A DNA stretch of 47,961 nt from Spirochaetota bacterium (GCA_018816345.1 JAHIWG010000061.1:1-47961); one strand, 5' to 3'. Counted from the first letter of the stretch, positions 25,611-33,097 are shown. Numbers and translations: made by a program. Notes: generated from the sequence alone by a model not told the origin.

Positions 25611-26297
25611 ATGAGACTGAGCGATTCGGCCCGAGCGTGGATTAGGATACTGCCCGTCGGCGCGGACGGCATCGACGCCTATTACGACTTCTGCGCGCGG
25701 CGCGATTTCGAGAGGGCGCTCGCCCGTTCCCGCCTGCGGGCGGTAATGAGCTTCTTCCGACGGTTCCGCGCCCAGCGAGTCGACTCGGCGCGGAGCCCCG
25801 ACGAGCTTCCCCTGCGCCAGGCGGCATCGGTAGCCTCCCGCCTGGCGGGGACGATAGCGCCGGACGGACGGGTCTCCCGCGCTCTCCCGGCGGTACGGAG
25901 CGGGGACGGGGAACGATGGGCGGCCCTCTACGACTCCGTTCGCGAGGGAGGCCCCGGGCTGGTTCGCGCGTACGAGGGGCCGGACGGCTTCTATCCGCTC
26001 GACTCGCCTGACGGGCGGGTTCGCCTCGAGCTGGTCCGAGTCCTCGGGCTAGGGCCCTACGACGCCGCTTCCGGAGACCCGGCCGACGCGCGACAGGGGG
26101 CACGAGGCGATGCACAAGCCGCAATCCGTCCCGAACTCCTTCCATTTCGCGAAGCAGGCATCGTCGTTAACCGGCTTGAAACGCCCCGACGAGGCCGTCC
26201 CGCCGTCGATGGCTCCCGCAGGGCAGGCCTTGGCGCAGAGGGAGCAGGTCGAGCAGAGCCTTGCCTCGGTACCGGCGGAGCGAGGAGTGCGCGCTAA
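25611..26297 (+). CDS. Unrecognised protein under probable LacI control
   Basis: The frame runs 228 codons from ATG 25611, which has an excellent AGGAGG site (25601-25605 region) and follows the LacI operator, so expression is well supported. The predicted protein is rich in Arg, Ala and Asp, has no signal peptide or membrane segment, and shows no family I recognise. The block YEGPDGFYPLDSPDGRVRLEL (near 120-143) looks like a folded turn-rich motif. The last 249 bases overlap the convergent Fe-S protein gene on the other strand, an unusual amount, and past residue 150 the sequence looks like antisense reading. The true gene probably ends near 26050, perhaps by a frameshift. Confidence 0.5.
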   Translation: MRLSDSARAWIRILPVGADGIDAYYDFCARRDFERALARSRLRAVMSFFRRFRAQRVDSARSPDELPLRQAASVASRLAGTIAPDGRVSRALPAVRSGDGERWAALYDSVREGGPGLVRAYEGPDGFYPLDSPDGRVRLELVRVLGLGPYDAASGDPADARQGARGDAQAAIRPELLPFREAGIVVNRLETPRRGRPAVDGSRRAGLGAEGAGRAEPCLGTGGARSAR

Positions 26298-27020
26298 TGG
26301 AAGGTCGGTTACGACGGCTCCTAGCCTTAGGCATGGACCGAACTCCTCGGTCAGCAAGATACCAGAGCGTCCTATAGATCCGAGGCCCGCGTATCGCGCC
26401 GCTACGGGGAGCACGACGTCGGCCCTGCCGTCCATGGTGCACGAGGCGTTCCAGCCCCAGCCGCGAATGCAACGCGCCAGGACGAGGCCGACGAGGGCGA
26501 CGCGGGCGTAGCCGTTCACCACCTCCGCCGCCGCGCGAGGCTCGGGAGCCGCCGCGATCTCCGCCGGGGCCATCCTAACGGCGAAAACGACGCCGGTCCG
26601 TCCGATGACGGTAGCTTCCCGCCCGTACTCCTCGCCCCTCCCGCGGATGCCGTAGAAGCACGCCTCGCCGAGGACGGCGGTCCCGAACATGACGGCCCCG
26701 TAGCCCTTGGCGAGCGCCTCGAGCTCGGTTCTCGCCGTATCGGGCGAGATATCCATCCTTTCGCCCGACGGTTCCCCTCTCGCTAGGGGGCGCATCTGCT
26801 CGAGGAGCCCGAATGTCGCGTCGACTATGCGCCGCCTCGGTTCGTCGCCGGCGTACGGCCCCTTCGCGGCGCGCGCCGCGTCGTCCGCGGCTTTGCGCGA
26901 AGGGTGAGCGGCATAATACGCCTCGTACCTGGGCGTTCCCTCCCGAAGCTCCATCCGCGAGAAGACAGTATCTCGTTCATCGAATCCCGCCATGCCACTA
27001 GTTAAGCATGATAGTCGCAT
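26049..27020 (-). CDS. Cytosolic reductive-dehalogenase-like / QueG-like Fe-S protein
   Basis: 323 residues without a Tat or Sec signal. The core block AGLGSIGRSGIL...FGPCLRLGAVVTDLPLA (near 200-235) matches the pattern shared by reductive dehalogenases and epoxyqueuosine reductase relatives (COG1600-like). The C-terminus has the two 4Fe-4S motifs CSTCSLCAKACP and CFAKWKEFGTDCGLCIASCP, the second in the spacing (C-x3-W...CGxCxxxCP) of reductive dehalogenases rather than of QueG. It may bind a cobamide and carry out a reductive reaction in the cytoplasm. Substrate unknown. The gene overlaps the convergent LacI-linked frame at its 3' end. Confidence 0.75.
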   Translation of the reverse strand: MRLSCLTSGMAGFDERDTVFSRMELREGTPRYEAYYAAHPSRKAADDAARAAKGPYAGDEPRRRIVDATFGLLEQMRPLARGEPSGERMDISPDTARTELEALAKGYGAVMFGTAVLGEACFYGIRGRGEEYGREATVIGRTGVVFAVRMAPAEIAAAPEPRAAAEVVNGYARVALVGLVLARCIRGWGWNASCTMDGRADVVLPVAARYAGLGSIGRSGILLTEEFGPCLRLGAVVTDLPLARTPRSAGTEARLCSTCSLCAKACPAGAIDGGTASSGRFKPVNDDACFAKWKEFGTDCGLCIASCPLSRVGRVSGSGVVGP

Positions 27021-27123
27021 ATAGTCACGCTCGATCTGTTTCGCCGTATCGGTATTATCGTGCTATCCTACGACCATGCCCGGCGAGGCTCGGTCGGCGC
27101 GCCGGGACGGACAGGACGTAGCC

Positions 27124-28272
27124 ATGGAAGAATTCGACGTACTCATCGCGGGGGGAGGCGTCGCCGGCCCAGTCGCCGCGAAATTCTGCGCCGCGGGCGG
27201 CCTGCGGACGCTCCTCGTCGAGAAGGACCGAATACCCCGGGAGAAGCCGTGCTCGGGCATTCAGTTCCCCTACCTCGAGAAGATCATAGGCGCGCCCATC
27301 CCGCGCGACCGCCTCTGCAATAACGCTCTGTCAAAGGTGGAAATCCTCGCCCCCGACGGACGCGTCACCCGTTGCGCGTTCCCCATGCTGAACTATATGA
27401 GGGACCGTTTCGACGAGTGGCTGTGCCTCGAGGCCGAGTCGAAGGGAGCGGAGATCCGCGACGGATGCGCCTTCGAGGATTTCTCCGGGGAGGACGGCGC
27501 GTATACGGCCAGGCTCCGATCCGGCGACTCGGTCGCGTCGGTCAAGGCTCGCTATATCATCGACGCGACCGGGATGAGGCCCGTGATAAGGCGCAAGTCC
27601 GGGGGGACGACGGGCTTCCAGAAGGGCAACTCGGGGGCGACGCTAAACTACTACTTCAAGGCCGAGGGGAAGCTTCGGCCCGATACGCTCTATCAAGTCT
27701 GGAACATCGACTTCAACAATAGGATGTTCGCCTGGGTCTATAATAAGACGCTCGGCGACGGCAGGGACTACTGGGTAGCGGGGACCGGCTACGACAAGAA
27801 TATACAGCAGCGCCAGGACGGCTTCTTCGAGTTCGTCAAGCGACGCTTCGAGCTGAGCGACGTAGAGATAGTCAAGCGCGAGGCGTTCAGCAGTACCATG
27901 TCCCTCCTGGCGGACGAGAGGATATGGCTCGGGGAGGGCGGCCTCCTCGCGGCCGGCGATGCGGCCGGCCTCGTCGACCTCACGCGCGGGGTGGGCATGG
28001 ACGCGGCGGCCTTGAGCGGCCGCCTCGCCGCGAAGGCCGTCCTGCGCTCGTCCTCGAGGGGGACCGCCGCCGTCCGCGAGTACGCCGGGCTGATGCGGGA
28101 CCTCGTCGGCCAGACGAACCGGAACAGGGCGGCGGGCATAATCGGCTTCGACTCGAACGAGCGCCTACAGGAGCACCTCGACCGCTCGATGCTCAGGACG
28201 AGCCTCAGGCTAGCGGCGAGGACCCTCGCCAACGGCCTGCGCGGCCCGGAGCGCCAGATCATGCTACCGTAA
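27124..28272 (+). CDS. FAD-dependent oxidoreductase, geranylgeranyl reductase family
   Basis: 382 residues from ATG 27124; the open frame also allows a start at 27076 but the FAD fold begins at VLIAGGGVAGPVAA (the GxGxxG dinucleotide-binding motif) near residue 7. The KPCSGIQFP block near 43-51 and a second FAD-binding block LLAAGDAAGLVDLTRGVGMDAA near 278-299 match the geranylgeranyl reductase/lycopene-cyclase-like group, which reduces polyprenyl double bonds. The actual substrate is unknown: archaeal-type lipids, quinone side chains and other targets are all possible. It stands alone; the AT-rich 28273-28421 gap lies between it and a lipoprotein gene. Confidence 0.8.
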   Translation: MEEFDVLIAGGGVAGPVAAKFCAAGGLRTLLVEKDRIPREKPCSGIQFPYLEKIIGAPIPRDRLCNNALSKVEILAPDGRVTRCAFPMLNYMRDRFDEWLCLEAESKGAEIRDGCAFEDFSGEDGAYTARLRSGDSVASVKARYIIDATGMRPVIRRKSGGTTGFQKGNSGATLNYYFKAEGKLRPDTLYQVWNIDFNNRMFAWVYNKTLGDGRDYWVAGTGYDKNIQQRQDGFFEFVKRRFELSDVEIVKREAFSSTMSLLADERIWLGEGGLLAAGDAAGLVDLTRGVGMDAAALSGRLAAKAVLRSSSRGTAAVREYAGLMRDLVGQTNRNRAAGIIGFDSNERLQEHLDRSMLRTSLRLAARTLANGLRGPERQIMLP

Positions 28273-28359
28273 GGAGACTCCGCGTCATCGCCGTAATTCC
28301 AGAAGAAGGCGGTGACTATTGAATATAGTATTTCGTATATTCGTAGTAAGGAATAGAGA

Positions 28360-28385
28360 ATACCGCTATCTCCTGTTAGCGGTAT
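28360..28385. other. 9-bp inverted repeat in the AT-rich leader of the lipoprotein gene
   Basis: ATACCGCTA-N8-TAGCGGTAT, in a locally AT-rich segment unlike the rest of the window, 36 bases before the lipoprotein start. It may be a hairpin or an operator; nothing else is seen in this stretch apart from the AGGAGG site at the gene start. Confidence 0.5.
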
Positions 28386-28421
28386 GGCGTAAAGCTCGTA
28401 CCGAGCTAGGAGGGAGCCCCG

Positions 28422-29285
28422 ATGCGGACGCCTGCTATTGCGATGCTCGTCATATCCTGCTCGGCCTGGGCCATGGTCGGCTGCTCGAAGCCCTTGGACT
28501 GGCCGATGTCGCCGCTATACGGCTTCCAGGAGCCGTCGGCGCCGGAATCGTTCCCGGAAGACTACCAAGCGGCGCTCGAGGCCGTCGCGGGCCACTATGC
28601 GCATTATGACGTGGTCGCGTACGAGGACCTGTCAACGAGGACGCCCATGCGCACCTTCGTGATATCGTACGGCTTCACGGACCTATTCGTCCGGGACGGC
28701 AAGCTATTCCAGTCGGATCGCTTCTGCCACGCGGAGCAGAAGATCAATCAGAGGGGCGTCACGTCCACGTTCCGGGATTCTTCCGTCCAGGCCATCAAGC
28801 CGCGCGTCGCCGAGGTCGAGCTTCGCCTCGTGGAAGGCCGTTGGCGCCTGTACCGCCCGGAGACCCCGACCCTGCTGGGCATAGCCGGCGACCCCTCGCT
28901 CCCGCTTCCCAAGGATCCGTACGATCCTAATTTCACCGATCCGGACGAGGACGGCCACCCAGGGGTCACGGTCGGTATCAACATCGGGAACGTCGTCGAC
29001 GGCGAGATTTATATTACCCGTCGCGAGATATACTCGACTCGCGCGACGCTGAACGCCGACGGGTCCATTACGGGAAGCGTAGCCGACCGCTCCGAGCAGT
29101 TCGTCATCGGCGCCTCGATGGCTATACTGCGCCAGGAGTCGAACGCCAGCCAGGTAGCCGACCCCGGGCTCAATCCGGTTATCCTGGTGCCTGTCGACGA
29201 CTCCGTGGATACCTGCGAGGAGCTGATGGCGCTACGGGACCGGCTCTTCCCGCCGGAGCCGGAATTCGTCGAGCCCGGGCTATAG
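28422..29285 (+). CDS. Lipoprotein of unknown function
   Basis: 287 residues with an N-terminal signal and lipobox AMVGC (Cys21) and a good AGGAGG site. The mature part is aromatic- and acid-rich. Near residue 169-182 lies the block DPNFTDPDEDGHPGVTV, reminiscent of the DxDxDG calcium-binding repeats of thrombospondin type 3 or EF-hand-like loops in secreted proteins, followed by beta-strand-rich sequence. No enzyme family is recognised. It is preceded by an AT-rich leader with an inverted repeat and is followed by the convergent SDR gene. Confidence 0.7.
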   Translation: MRTPAIAMLVISCSAWAMVGCSKPLDWPMSPLYGFQEPSAPESFPEDYQAALEAVAGHYAHYDVVAYEDLSTRTPMRTFVISYGFTDLFVRDGKLFQSDRFCHAEQKINQRGVTSTFRDSSVQAIKPRVAEVELRLVEGRWRLYRPETPTLLGIAGDPSLPLPKDPYDPNFTDPDEDGHPGVTVGINIGNVVDGEIYITRREIYSTRATLNADGSITGSVADRSEQFVIGASMAILRQESNASQVADPGLNPVILVPVDDSVDTCEELMALRDRLFPPEPEFVEPGL

Positions 29286-29344
29286 CGGGGCCTACGCCAG
29301 GCCCGCCTCCCGGTTCCGACCGCGATCGGGCCTGACGGGACGGA

Positions 29345-30280
29345 TCATCCCTCCATGCCGCTCAGCCTCAGGCTAAGCTCCCAGACGCGCTTACCGAGTT
29401 CCCGATCGAGCGCGTGCGGGGCGGGCTTCTCCTCCCGGGTCAGGTTGAAGTACGCTCCCGATACGCCTTCCAGCTCCCTGGCCGCGGCGAGGTAATGCAG
29501 GGCGGTTCCGGAGATGGAAGGGTCGCCCAGGCCTTTCCAGACGACATGGTGATTGTACCATCGGTACAGCCTGCCGTTATTCTCGCCTATGCCCGTCTTT
29601 ACGGCGCCGGGATGCATCGCGTTGACGGTAACGCCCGTGCCGCGGAGCCGGTCGGCGAATTCGCGGCAGCACAGGAGCTGGGCGGTCTTGGCCGCTCCGT
29701 ACGCGCGGAGCCCGGAAAACGGCCTTCGTCGCCAATCGATGTCGCCAAGGTCCAAGCCGAAGAAGCGGTGGCCCTGCGAGTTGACCTGCAGAATCCTCCC
29801 GGCCCCCCGCCGGCTCATCACGGGGAGCATCGCCAGGGTGATCATGAACGAGGCCATGTGGTTCACCGCGAAGGTCGTCTCGAGGCCGTCGGGAGTCAGG
29901 ACGAGCCGGGTCATATGGACGCCGGCGTTGTTAATGAGCACGTCCACGGGACGCTCGAGCCTTACGAGCCCCCCTATCGCCTCCCGGACCCGGGCGAGGC
30001 TGCTCAGATCGGCTATCAAGTAATCGACCGACCCGGGACCGGCCCGGCGGAGGGAGTCGGCGACCGCCTCCGACTTCCGCTCGTCGCGGTTGATCATCAG
30101 GATATCGGCGCCCGCGCCGTGCAGCGACTTTACCGCCTCCAGCCCTACGCCGGAGGTAGCCCCGGTGACTACGCATAGCTTCCCGTCCAAGCGCTCGTCG
30201 CAGGTATCCGGAGGCAGCCTGCCGTTCTCTATCATCCGCCTCATATCGGGCCAGTTATATTCCTTTAAGTACTTAAGCAT
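29345..30280 (-). CDS. Short-chain dehydrogenase/reductase
   Basis: 311 residues with TGATSGVGLEA (near 38-48, NAD(P)-binding TGxxxGxG), NNAG (near 117), the catalytic YGAAK (Tyr and Lys, near 195-199) and a VNSQGH strand end (Ser near 167). Length and the long C-terminus resemble the retinol dehydrogenase-like group of NADP-dependent oxidoreductases. It is the second gene of a two-gene unit: a SnoaL-like protein gene starts upstream, 5 bp away. The substrate cannot be inferred. Confidence 0.93.
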   Translation of the reverse strand: MLKYLKEYNWPDMRRMIENGRLPPDTCDERLDGKLCVVTGATSGVGLEAVKSLHGAGADILMINRDERKSEAVADSLRRAGPGSVDYLIADLSSLARVREAIGGLVRLERPVDVLINNAGVHMTRLVLTPDGLETTFAVNHMASFMITLAMLPVMSRRGAGRILQVNSQGHRFFGLDLGDIDWRRRPFSGLRAYGAAKTAQLLCCREFADRLRGTGVTVNAMHPGAVKTGIGENNGRLYRWYNHHVVWKGLGDPSISGTALHYLAAARELEGVSGAYFNLTREEKPAPHALDRELGKRVWELSLRLSGMEG

Positions 30281-30285
30281 CCGGG

Positions 30286-30738
30286 CTACCCGAATTTCCG
30301 ACGCATGAAGCCGCGGTACGGCCTGGCGAACCAGGGGATATTATCGAAGATATCGCCCCAGAGGTCGTAATAGTCGCGCTGGCTGACGATCAGGCCCTCG
30401 TCGCTCAGGCTTAGCCTGGTACAGCCGTGTATCGTGGAGCTGGGGAATTTCTTGAAGATCATGGTCATGTCCCATTCCATGAAGACCGTCGGGCCGCTCA
30501 TGGAGAGAGCCAGGATATCCATCCGGAGTTCCGCGCAGCGCTCCGTGAGCCGCTCGCAGAGGGCCTTGAAGTCTTCGATGCCGCTTATGCGCTGTATGGA
30601 ATCCTGGAACACCACGGCGTCGTCGTAATACGGGTAGATGTGCGACCAATCGGGCTTCCCCTGGGTATTATAGGTCCGAGACCATAGATCCTTGATCTGC
30701 TCGGCCGATCCCAGCCCCCGCCTCGTTCCACTAGCCAT
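30286..30738 (-). CDS. NTF2/SnoaL-like small protein
   Basis: 150 residues, alpha plus beta cone type: helices at the N-terminus (about 12-20 and 53-70) and four or five strands including a GPTVFMEWDMTM strand and a CTRLSLSDEGLIVSQRDYYDLWG end. Members include isomerases, hydratases, steroid-binding and unknown-function proteins. It precedes the SDR gene with a 5-bp gap, so both are made together; SnoaL-like proteins with SDRs often act in ketone or polyketide-like chemistry. The fold call is moderate and function is unknown. Confidence 0.7.
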   Translation of the reverse strand: MASGTRRGLGSAEQIKDLWSRTYNTQGKPDWSHIYPYYDDAVVFQDSIQRISGIEDFKALCERLTERCAELRMDILALSMSGPTVFMEWDMTMIFKKFPSSTIHGCTRLSLSDEGLIVSQRDYYDLWGDIFDNIPWFARPYRGFMRRKFG

Positions 30739-30885
30739 GGCGCCCCTCTCTATTTCGGTTTGGATGCTTATCGATTTAGCCTAAGGCAAGTATATGCGCC
30801 GCCACGGGTAATCGCCAGCGCCCTCAGCTTGATTCCTCCACCCGCCGCGAGTACCTTTATACGGAATCATAACGAGGGAGGGTTC

Positions 30886-31404
30886 ATGGCTACTATAAAG
30901 CTTAAGGGCGCGACCGTTCATACATCAGGCGAGCTGCCGGCTCAGGGCGCGCGGCTGCCCGATTTCAAGCTGACGAAAGGGGATCTATCGGACGTCGGCC
31001 TCGCCGACTTCCAGGGCAAGGTCCTCGTGCTCAACATCGTGCCGAGCCTCGACACGGGCACCTGCGCCGCGAGCGCCCGGGCGTTCAACGCCAAGATCAA
31101 GGAGCATGGAGGCGCGCTCGTCCTGACGATCAGCCGAGACCTCCCGTTCGCCCAGAAGCGTTTCTGCGAGGCCGAGGGCATCGACGCCGTCATCCCGCTC
31201 TCCGAGCTCAGGGACAGGGAATTCGGCAAGGCCTACGGCGCCACCATCGCGGACGGACCGCTCGCGGGGCTGCTCTCCAGGGCCGTCATCGTCGCGGACG
31301 GCGCCGGCCGCGTAGTCTATCGCGAGCAGGTCCCGGAGATCGCGCAGGAGCCCGACTACGTCAGCGCCTTGGCTGCCGTAAAGGCGGCCCTGGCCGGGCG
31401 ATAG
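30886..31404 (+). CDS. tpx: Thiol peroxidase
   Basis: 172 residues from ATG 30886, with the GAGGGAGG site just upstream (the frame is open 42 codons further, but without homology). It has the Tpx peroxidatic Cys60 in SLDTGTCAASARAFN and the resolving Cys94 in RFCEAEGI, spaced as in E. coli Tpx (Cys61 and Cys95). It reduces lipid and other hydroperoxides with thioredoxin. It is a monocistronic gene followed by the copper-chaperone-like gene. Confidence 0.95.
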   Translation: MATIKLKGATVHTSGELPAQGARLPDFKLTKGDLSDVGLADFQGKVLVLNIVPSLDTGTCAASARAFNAKIKEHGGALVLTISRDLPFAQKRFCEAEGIDAVIPLSELRDREFGKAYGATIADGPLAGLLSRAVIVADGAGRVVYREQVPEIAQEPDYVSALAAVKAALAGR

Positions 31405-31460
31405 CGATCGGGGGCGCGGCGTAGCGGAACCGCGGCGCGAGGTTTACTCCGTCGGGATTA

Positions 31461-31491
31461 TTGACTATATTATACCCCTGGGGGGTATAAT
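31461..31491 (+). promoter_or_regulatory. Promoter of the metal-chaperone gene, 19-bp spacer
   Basis: TTGACT (31461-31466) and TATAAT (31486-31491) are separated by 19 bases, a spacing seen at MerR-type promoters such as those of copper-efflux genes. The palindrome 31468-31492 fills the spacer and reaches into the -10 element. Confidence 0.7.
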
Positions 31492-31492
31492 A
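31468..31492. promoter_or_regulatory. 25-bp palindromic metal-responsive operator
   Basis: TATTATACCCC-TGG-GGGGTATAATA, a perfect 11-bp inverted repeat. The ATACCCC...GGGGTAT core resembles CsoR/RcnR-type copper operators, while the 19-bp promoter spacing resembles MerR-type control. No regulator gene lies within the window. It is the most symmetric operator seen here. Confidence 0.85.
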
Positions 31493-31512
31493 GCTCCCAG
31501 CAGGAGGCCGAG

Positions 31513-31722
31513 ATGAAGAAGATAGTCACGATCGAAGGAATGAGCTGCGGGCATTGCGCGATGCGCGTCAAGTCGGCGCTCGAAGAGATAGACGGCGTAT
31601 CGGGAGCCGTGGTCGACGTCGCCGAGGGCAAGGCGGTCGTGGACGGAGACGAGCTCGACGCGAACATGCTCCGGGGAGCGGTAGTCAAGGCCGGATACTC
31701 GGTCGTGTCAGTGCTCCCGTGA
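31513..31722 (+). CDS. Heavy-metal-associated protein, CopZ-like copper chaperone
   Basis: 69 residues: one HMA domain, with the metal-binding GMSCGHC (Cys12 and Cys15) and a ferredoxin-like beta-alpha-beta-beta-alpha-beta order ending YSVVSVL. Such small proteins bind Cu(I) and pass it to ATPases or regulators. It starts 21 bases after the 25-bp metal-type operator, which supports regulated expression in response to copper. AGGAGG lies just before ATG. No copper ATPase is encoded next to it, so partners lie elsewhere. Confidence 0.92.
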   Translation: MKKIVTIEGMSCGHCAMRVKSALEEIDGVSGAVVDVAEGKAVVDGDELDANMLRGAVVKAGYSVVSVLP

Positions 31723-31731
31723 TCCATCGCC

Positions 31732-31780
31732 CCGCGTACGAGAAGGCCCCGGCGCATAACCGGGGCCTTCTCGTACGCGG
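31732..31780. repeat. Perfect 21-bp inverted repeat between copZ-like and dnaJ genes
   Basis: Two 21-base arms (31732-31752 and 31760-31780) with a 7-base loop, no mismatches and no T-run on either strand. It starts 9 bases after the chaperone gene stop and ends 13 bases before the dnaJ stop of the opposite strand, so both transcripts end around it. Confidence 0.93.
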
Positions 31781-31793
31781 AGCGCCAAGGCGC

Positions 31794-32936
31794 TCATTTC
31801 AGGTCGGATAGCTTGATAGGCTTAGGTTCGGCCTCGTCGCCTTCCACCCTTACCAACTCCTCCAGCAGCTCCCTGCCGCGCTTCGAGATTTTCTGCGGCA
31901 CCTGGATCATGAGCTTGATGTACATGTCGCCCCGGCGAGCGCTGCCGTTCGCCCCGGGCACGCCGGCCTCGCGGAGCCTGAGCATCTTCCCGTGCTGAGA
32001 GCCGGCCGGCACCGTGATCTTGGCCTTCTTGCCGTCTATCGTCGGCACGGTGATCTCCCCGCCGAGGGCGGCCTTCGCTATCGAGATGGGCACCGCGCAG
32101 TACAGGTCATAGCCGTCGCGCTCGAAGAACTCGTGGGGCTTCACGTGTATGAACACGTACAGGTCGCCGGCCCTGCCGCCGTTCGGGCCCGCGTCGCCCT
32201 GGCCGGCCACGGACAGGCGCTTGCCGTCGTCGATTCCCGGCGGGATGGTAACCTTGATCTTCTGCTTCTTCTTCGTGAGCCCCGAGCCGCTACAGCTCTT
32301 GCAGGGCTTATCGACGATGTGCCCCTCGCCGCCGCAGGTCGGGCAGGGGCTAGCGATGGAGAAGAACCCGGAGCTCCGCCTAACCTGGCCCGATCCCTGG
32401 CAGGTAGGACAGACCTTCCTGCCGCCGCCTGACTCCGAGCCTGAGCCCTTGCAGGCCTGGCAGCCCTCGTCGTGGCTGTAGGCTATCTCCACGGAGGTGC
32501 CGAACACGGCCTGCTCGAAACTGAGCTCCATGTCGTAGCGGAGGTTGGATCCCCGGGGAGGCTCGCCCCTGCGCCTGCCCGAGGAGGCCCTTCCGCCCCC
32601 GCCGAACAGGTTATCGAAGATGCTCGAGAAATCGCCGAACCCGCCGAAGATGTCCTCGAAGTCGCGGTAGATGTTGGTGAAGTCCTGGGACCCGCCCTGG
32701 CCTCCCATGCTATCCACGCCCGCGAAGCCGAACTGGTCGTAGGCGGCGCGCTTCTGGTCGTCGGAAATGACTTCGTAGGCCTCCGTGGCTTCCTTGAAGC
32801 GTTCCTCGGCGGCCTTGTCGCCCGGGTTCTTGTCCGGGTGGTTCTGTACGGCAAGCCTGCGGTACGCCTTCTTGATGTCGTCCTTATCGGCGTTCTTCTG
32901 AATGCCTAGGACCTCGTAATAGTCTCGTTTAGCCAC
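31794..32936 (-). CDS. dnaJ: Chaperone protein DnaJ
   Basis: 380 residues in full DnaJ layout: J domain with HPD at 33-35, a Gly/Phe-rich linker (about 75-125), four CXXCXGXG zinc-binding motifs (CQACKGSG, CPTCQGSG, CPTCGGEG and CKSCSGSG, about 155-225) and two C-terminal substrate-binding domains. It stimulates DnaK ATPase and delivers substrates. It is the last gene of the grpE-dnaK-dnaJ set, separated from dnaK by 161 bp holding an inverted repeat, so it may be expressed differently from dnaK. Confidence 0.98.
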   Translation of the reverse strand: MAKRDYYEVLGIQKNADKDDIKKAYRRLAVQNHPDKNPGDKAAEERFKEATEAYEVISDDQKRAAYDQFGFAGVDSMGGQGGSQDFTNIYRDFEDIFGGFGDFSSIFDNLFGGGGRASSGRRRGEPPRGSNLRYDMELSFEQAVFGTSVEIAYSHDEGCQACKGSGSESGGGRKVCPTCQGSGQVRRSSGFFSIASPCPTCGGEGHIVDKPCKSCSGSGLTKKKQKIKVTIPPGIDDGKRLSVAGQGDAGPNGGRAGDLYVFIHVKPHEFFERDGYDLYCAVPISIAKAALGGEITVPTIDGKKAKITVPAGSQHGKMLRLREAGVPGANGSARRGDMYIKLMIQVPQKISKRGRELLEELVRVEGDEAEPKPIKLSDLK

Positions 32937-32960
32937 GGTTAACCCTTATTCAAGATTTCG

Positions 32961-33080
32961 AACGCAGAGCCACGGAGAAGAAGAGATAAGTAACGAAGGG
33001 AACGGGAGGTATCGGAAGACTATTCCCCTTTCCTCTCTCGCTCCCCCGTTACAGCCTCATCTTCGCTGTGACTCTGTGCT
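32961..33080. repeat. Imperfect long inverted repeat between dnaK and dnaJ
   Basis: The left arm (about 32961-33008, ACGCAGAGCCACGGAGAAG onward) pairs with the right arm (about 33035-33080, ending in GACTCTGTGCTT) over about 45 bases with scattered mismatches. It resembles a family of CACAGAG-type intergenic repeat elements that I recall from other genomes, with a central region of low symmetry. It could be a mobile palindromic repeat that has decayed. Confidence 0.65.
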
Positions 33081-33097
33081 TTCCTGTTCCTTCTTCG

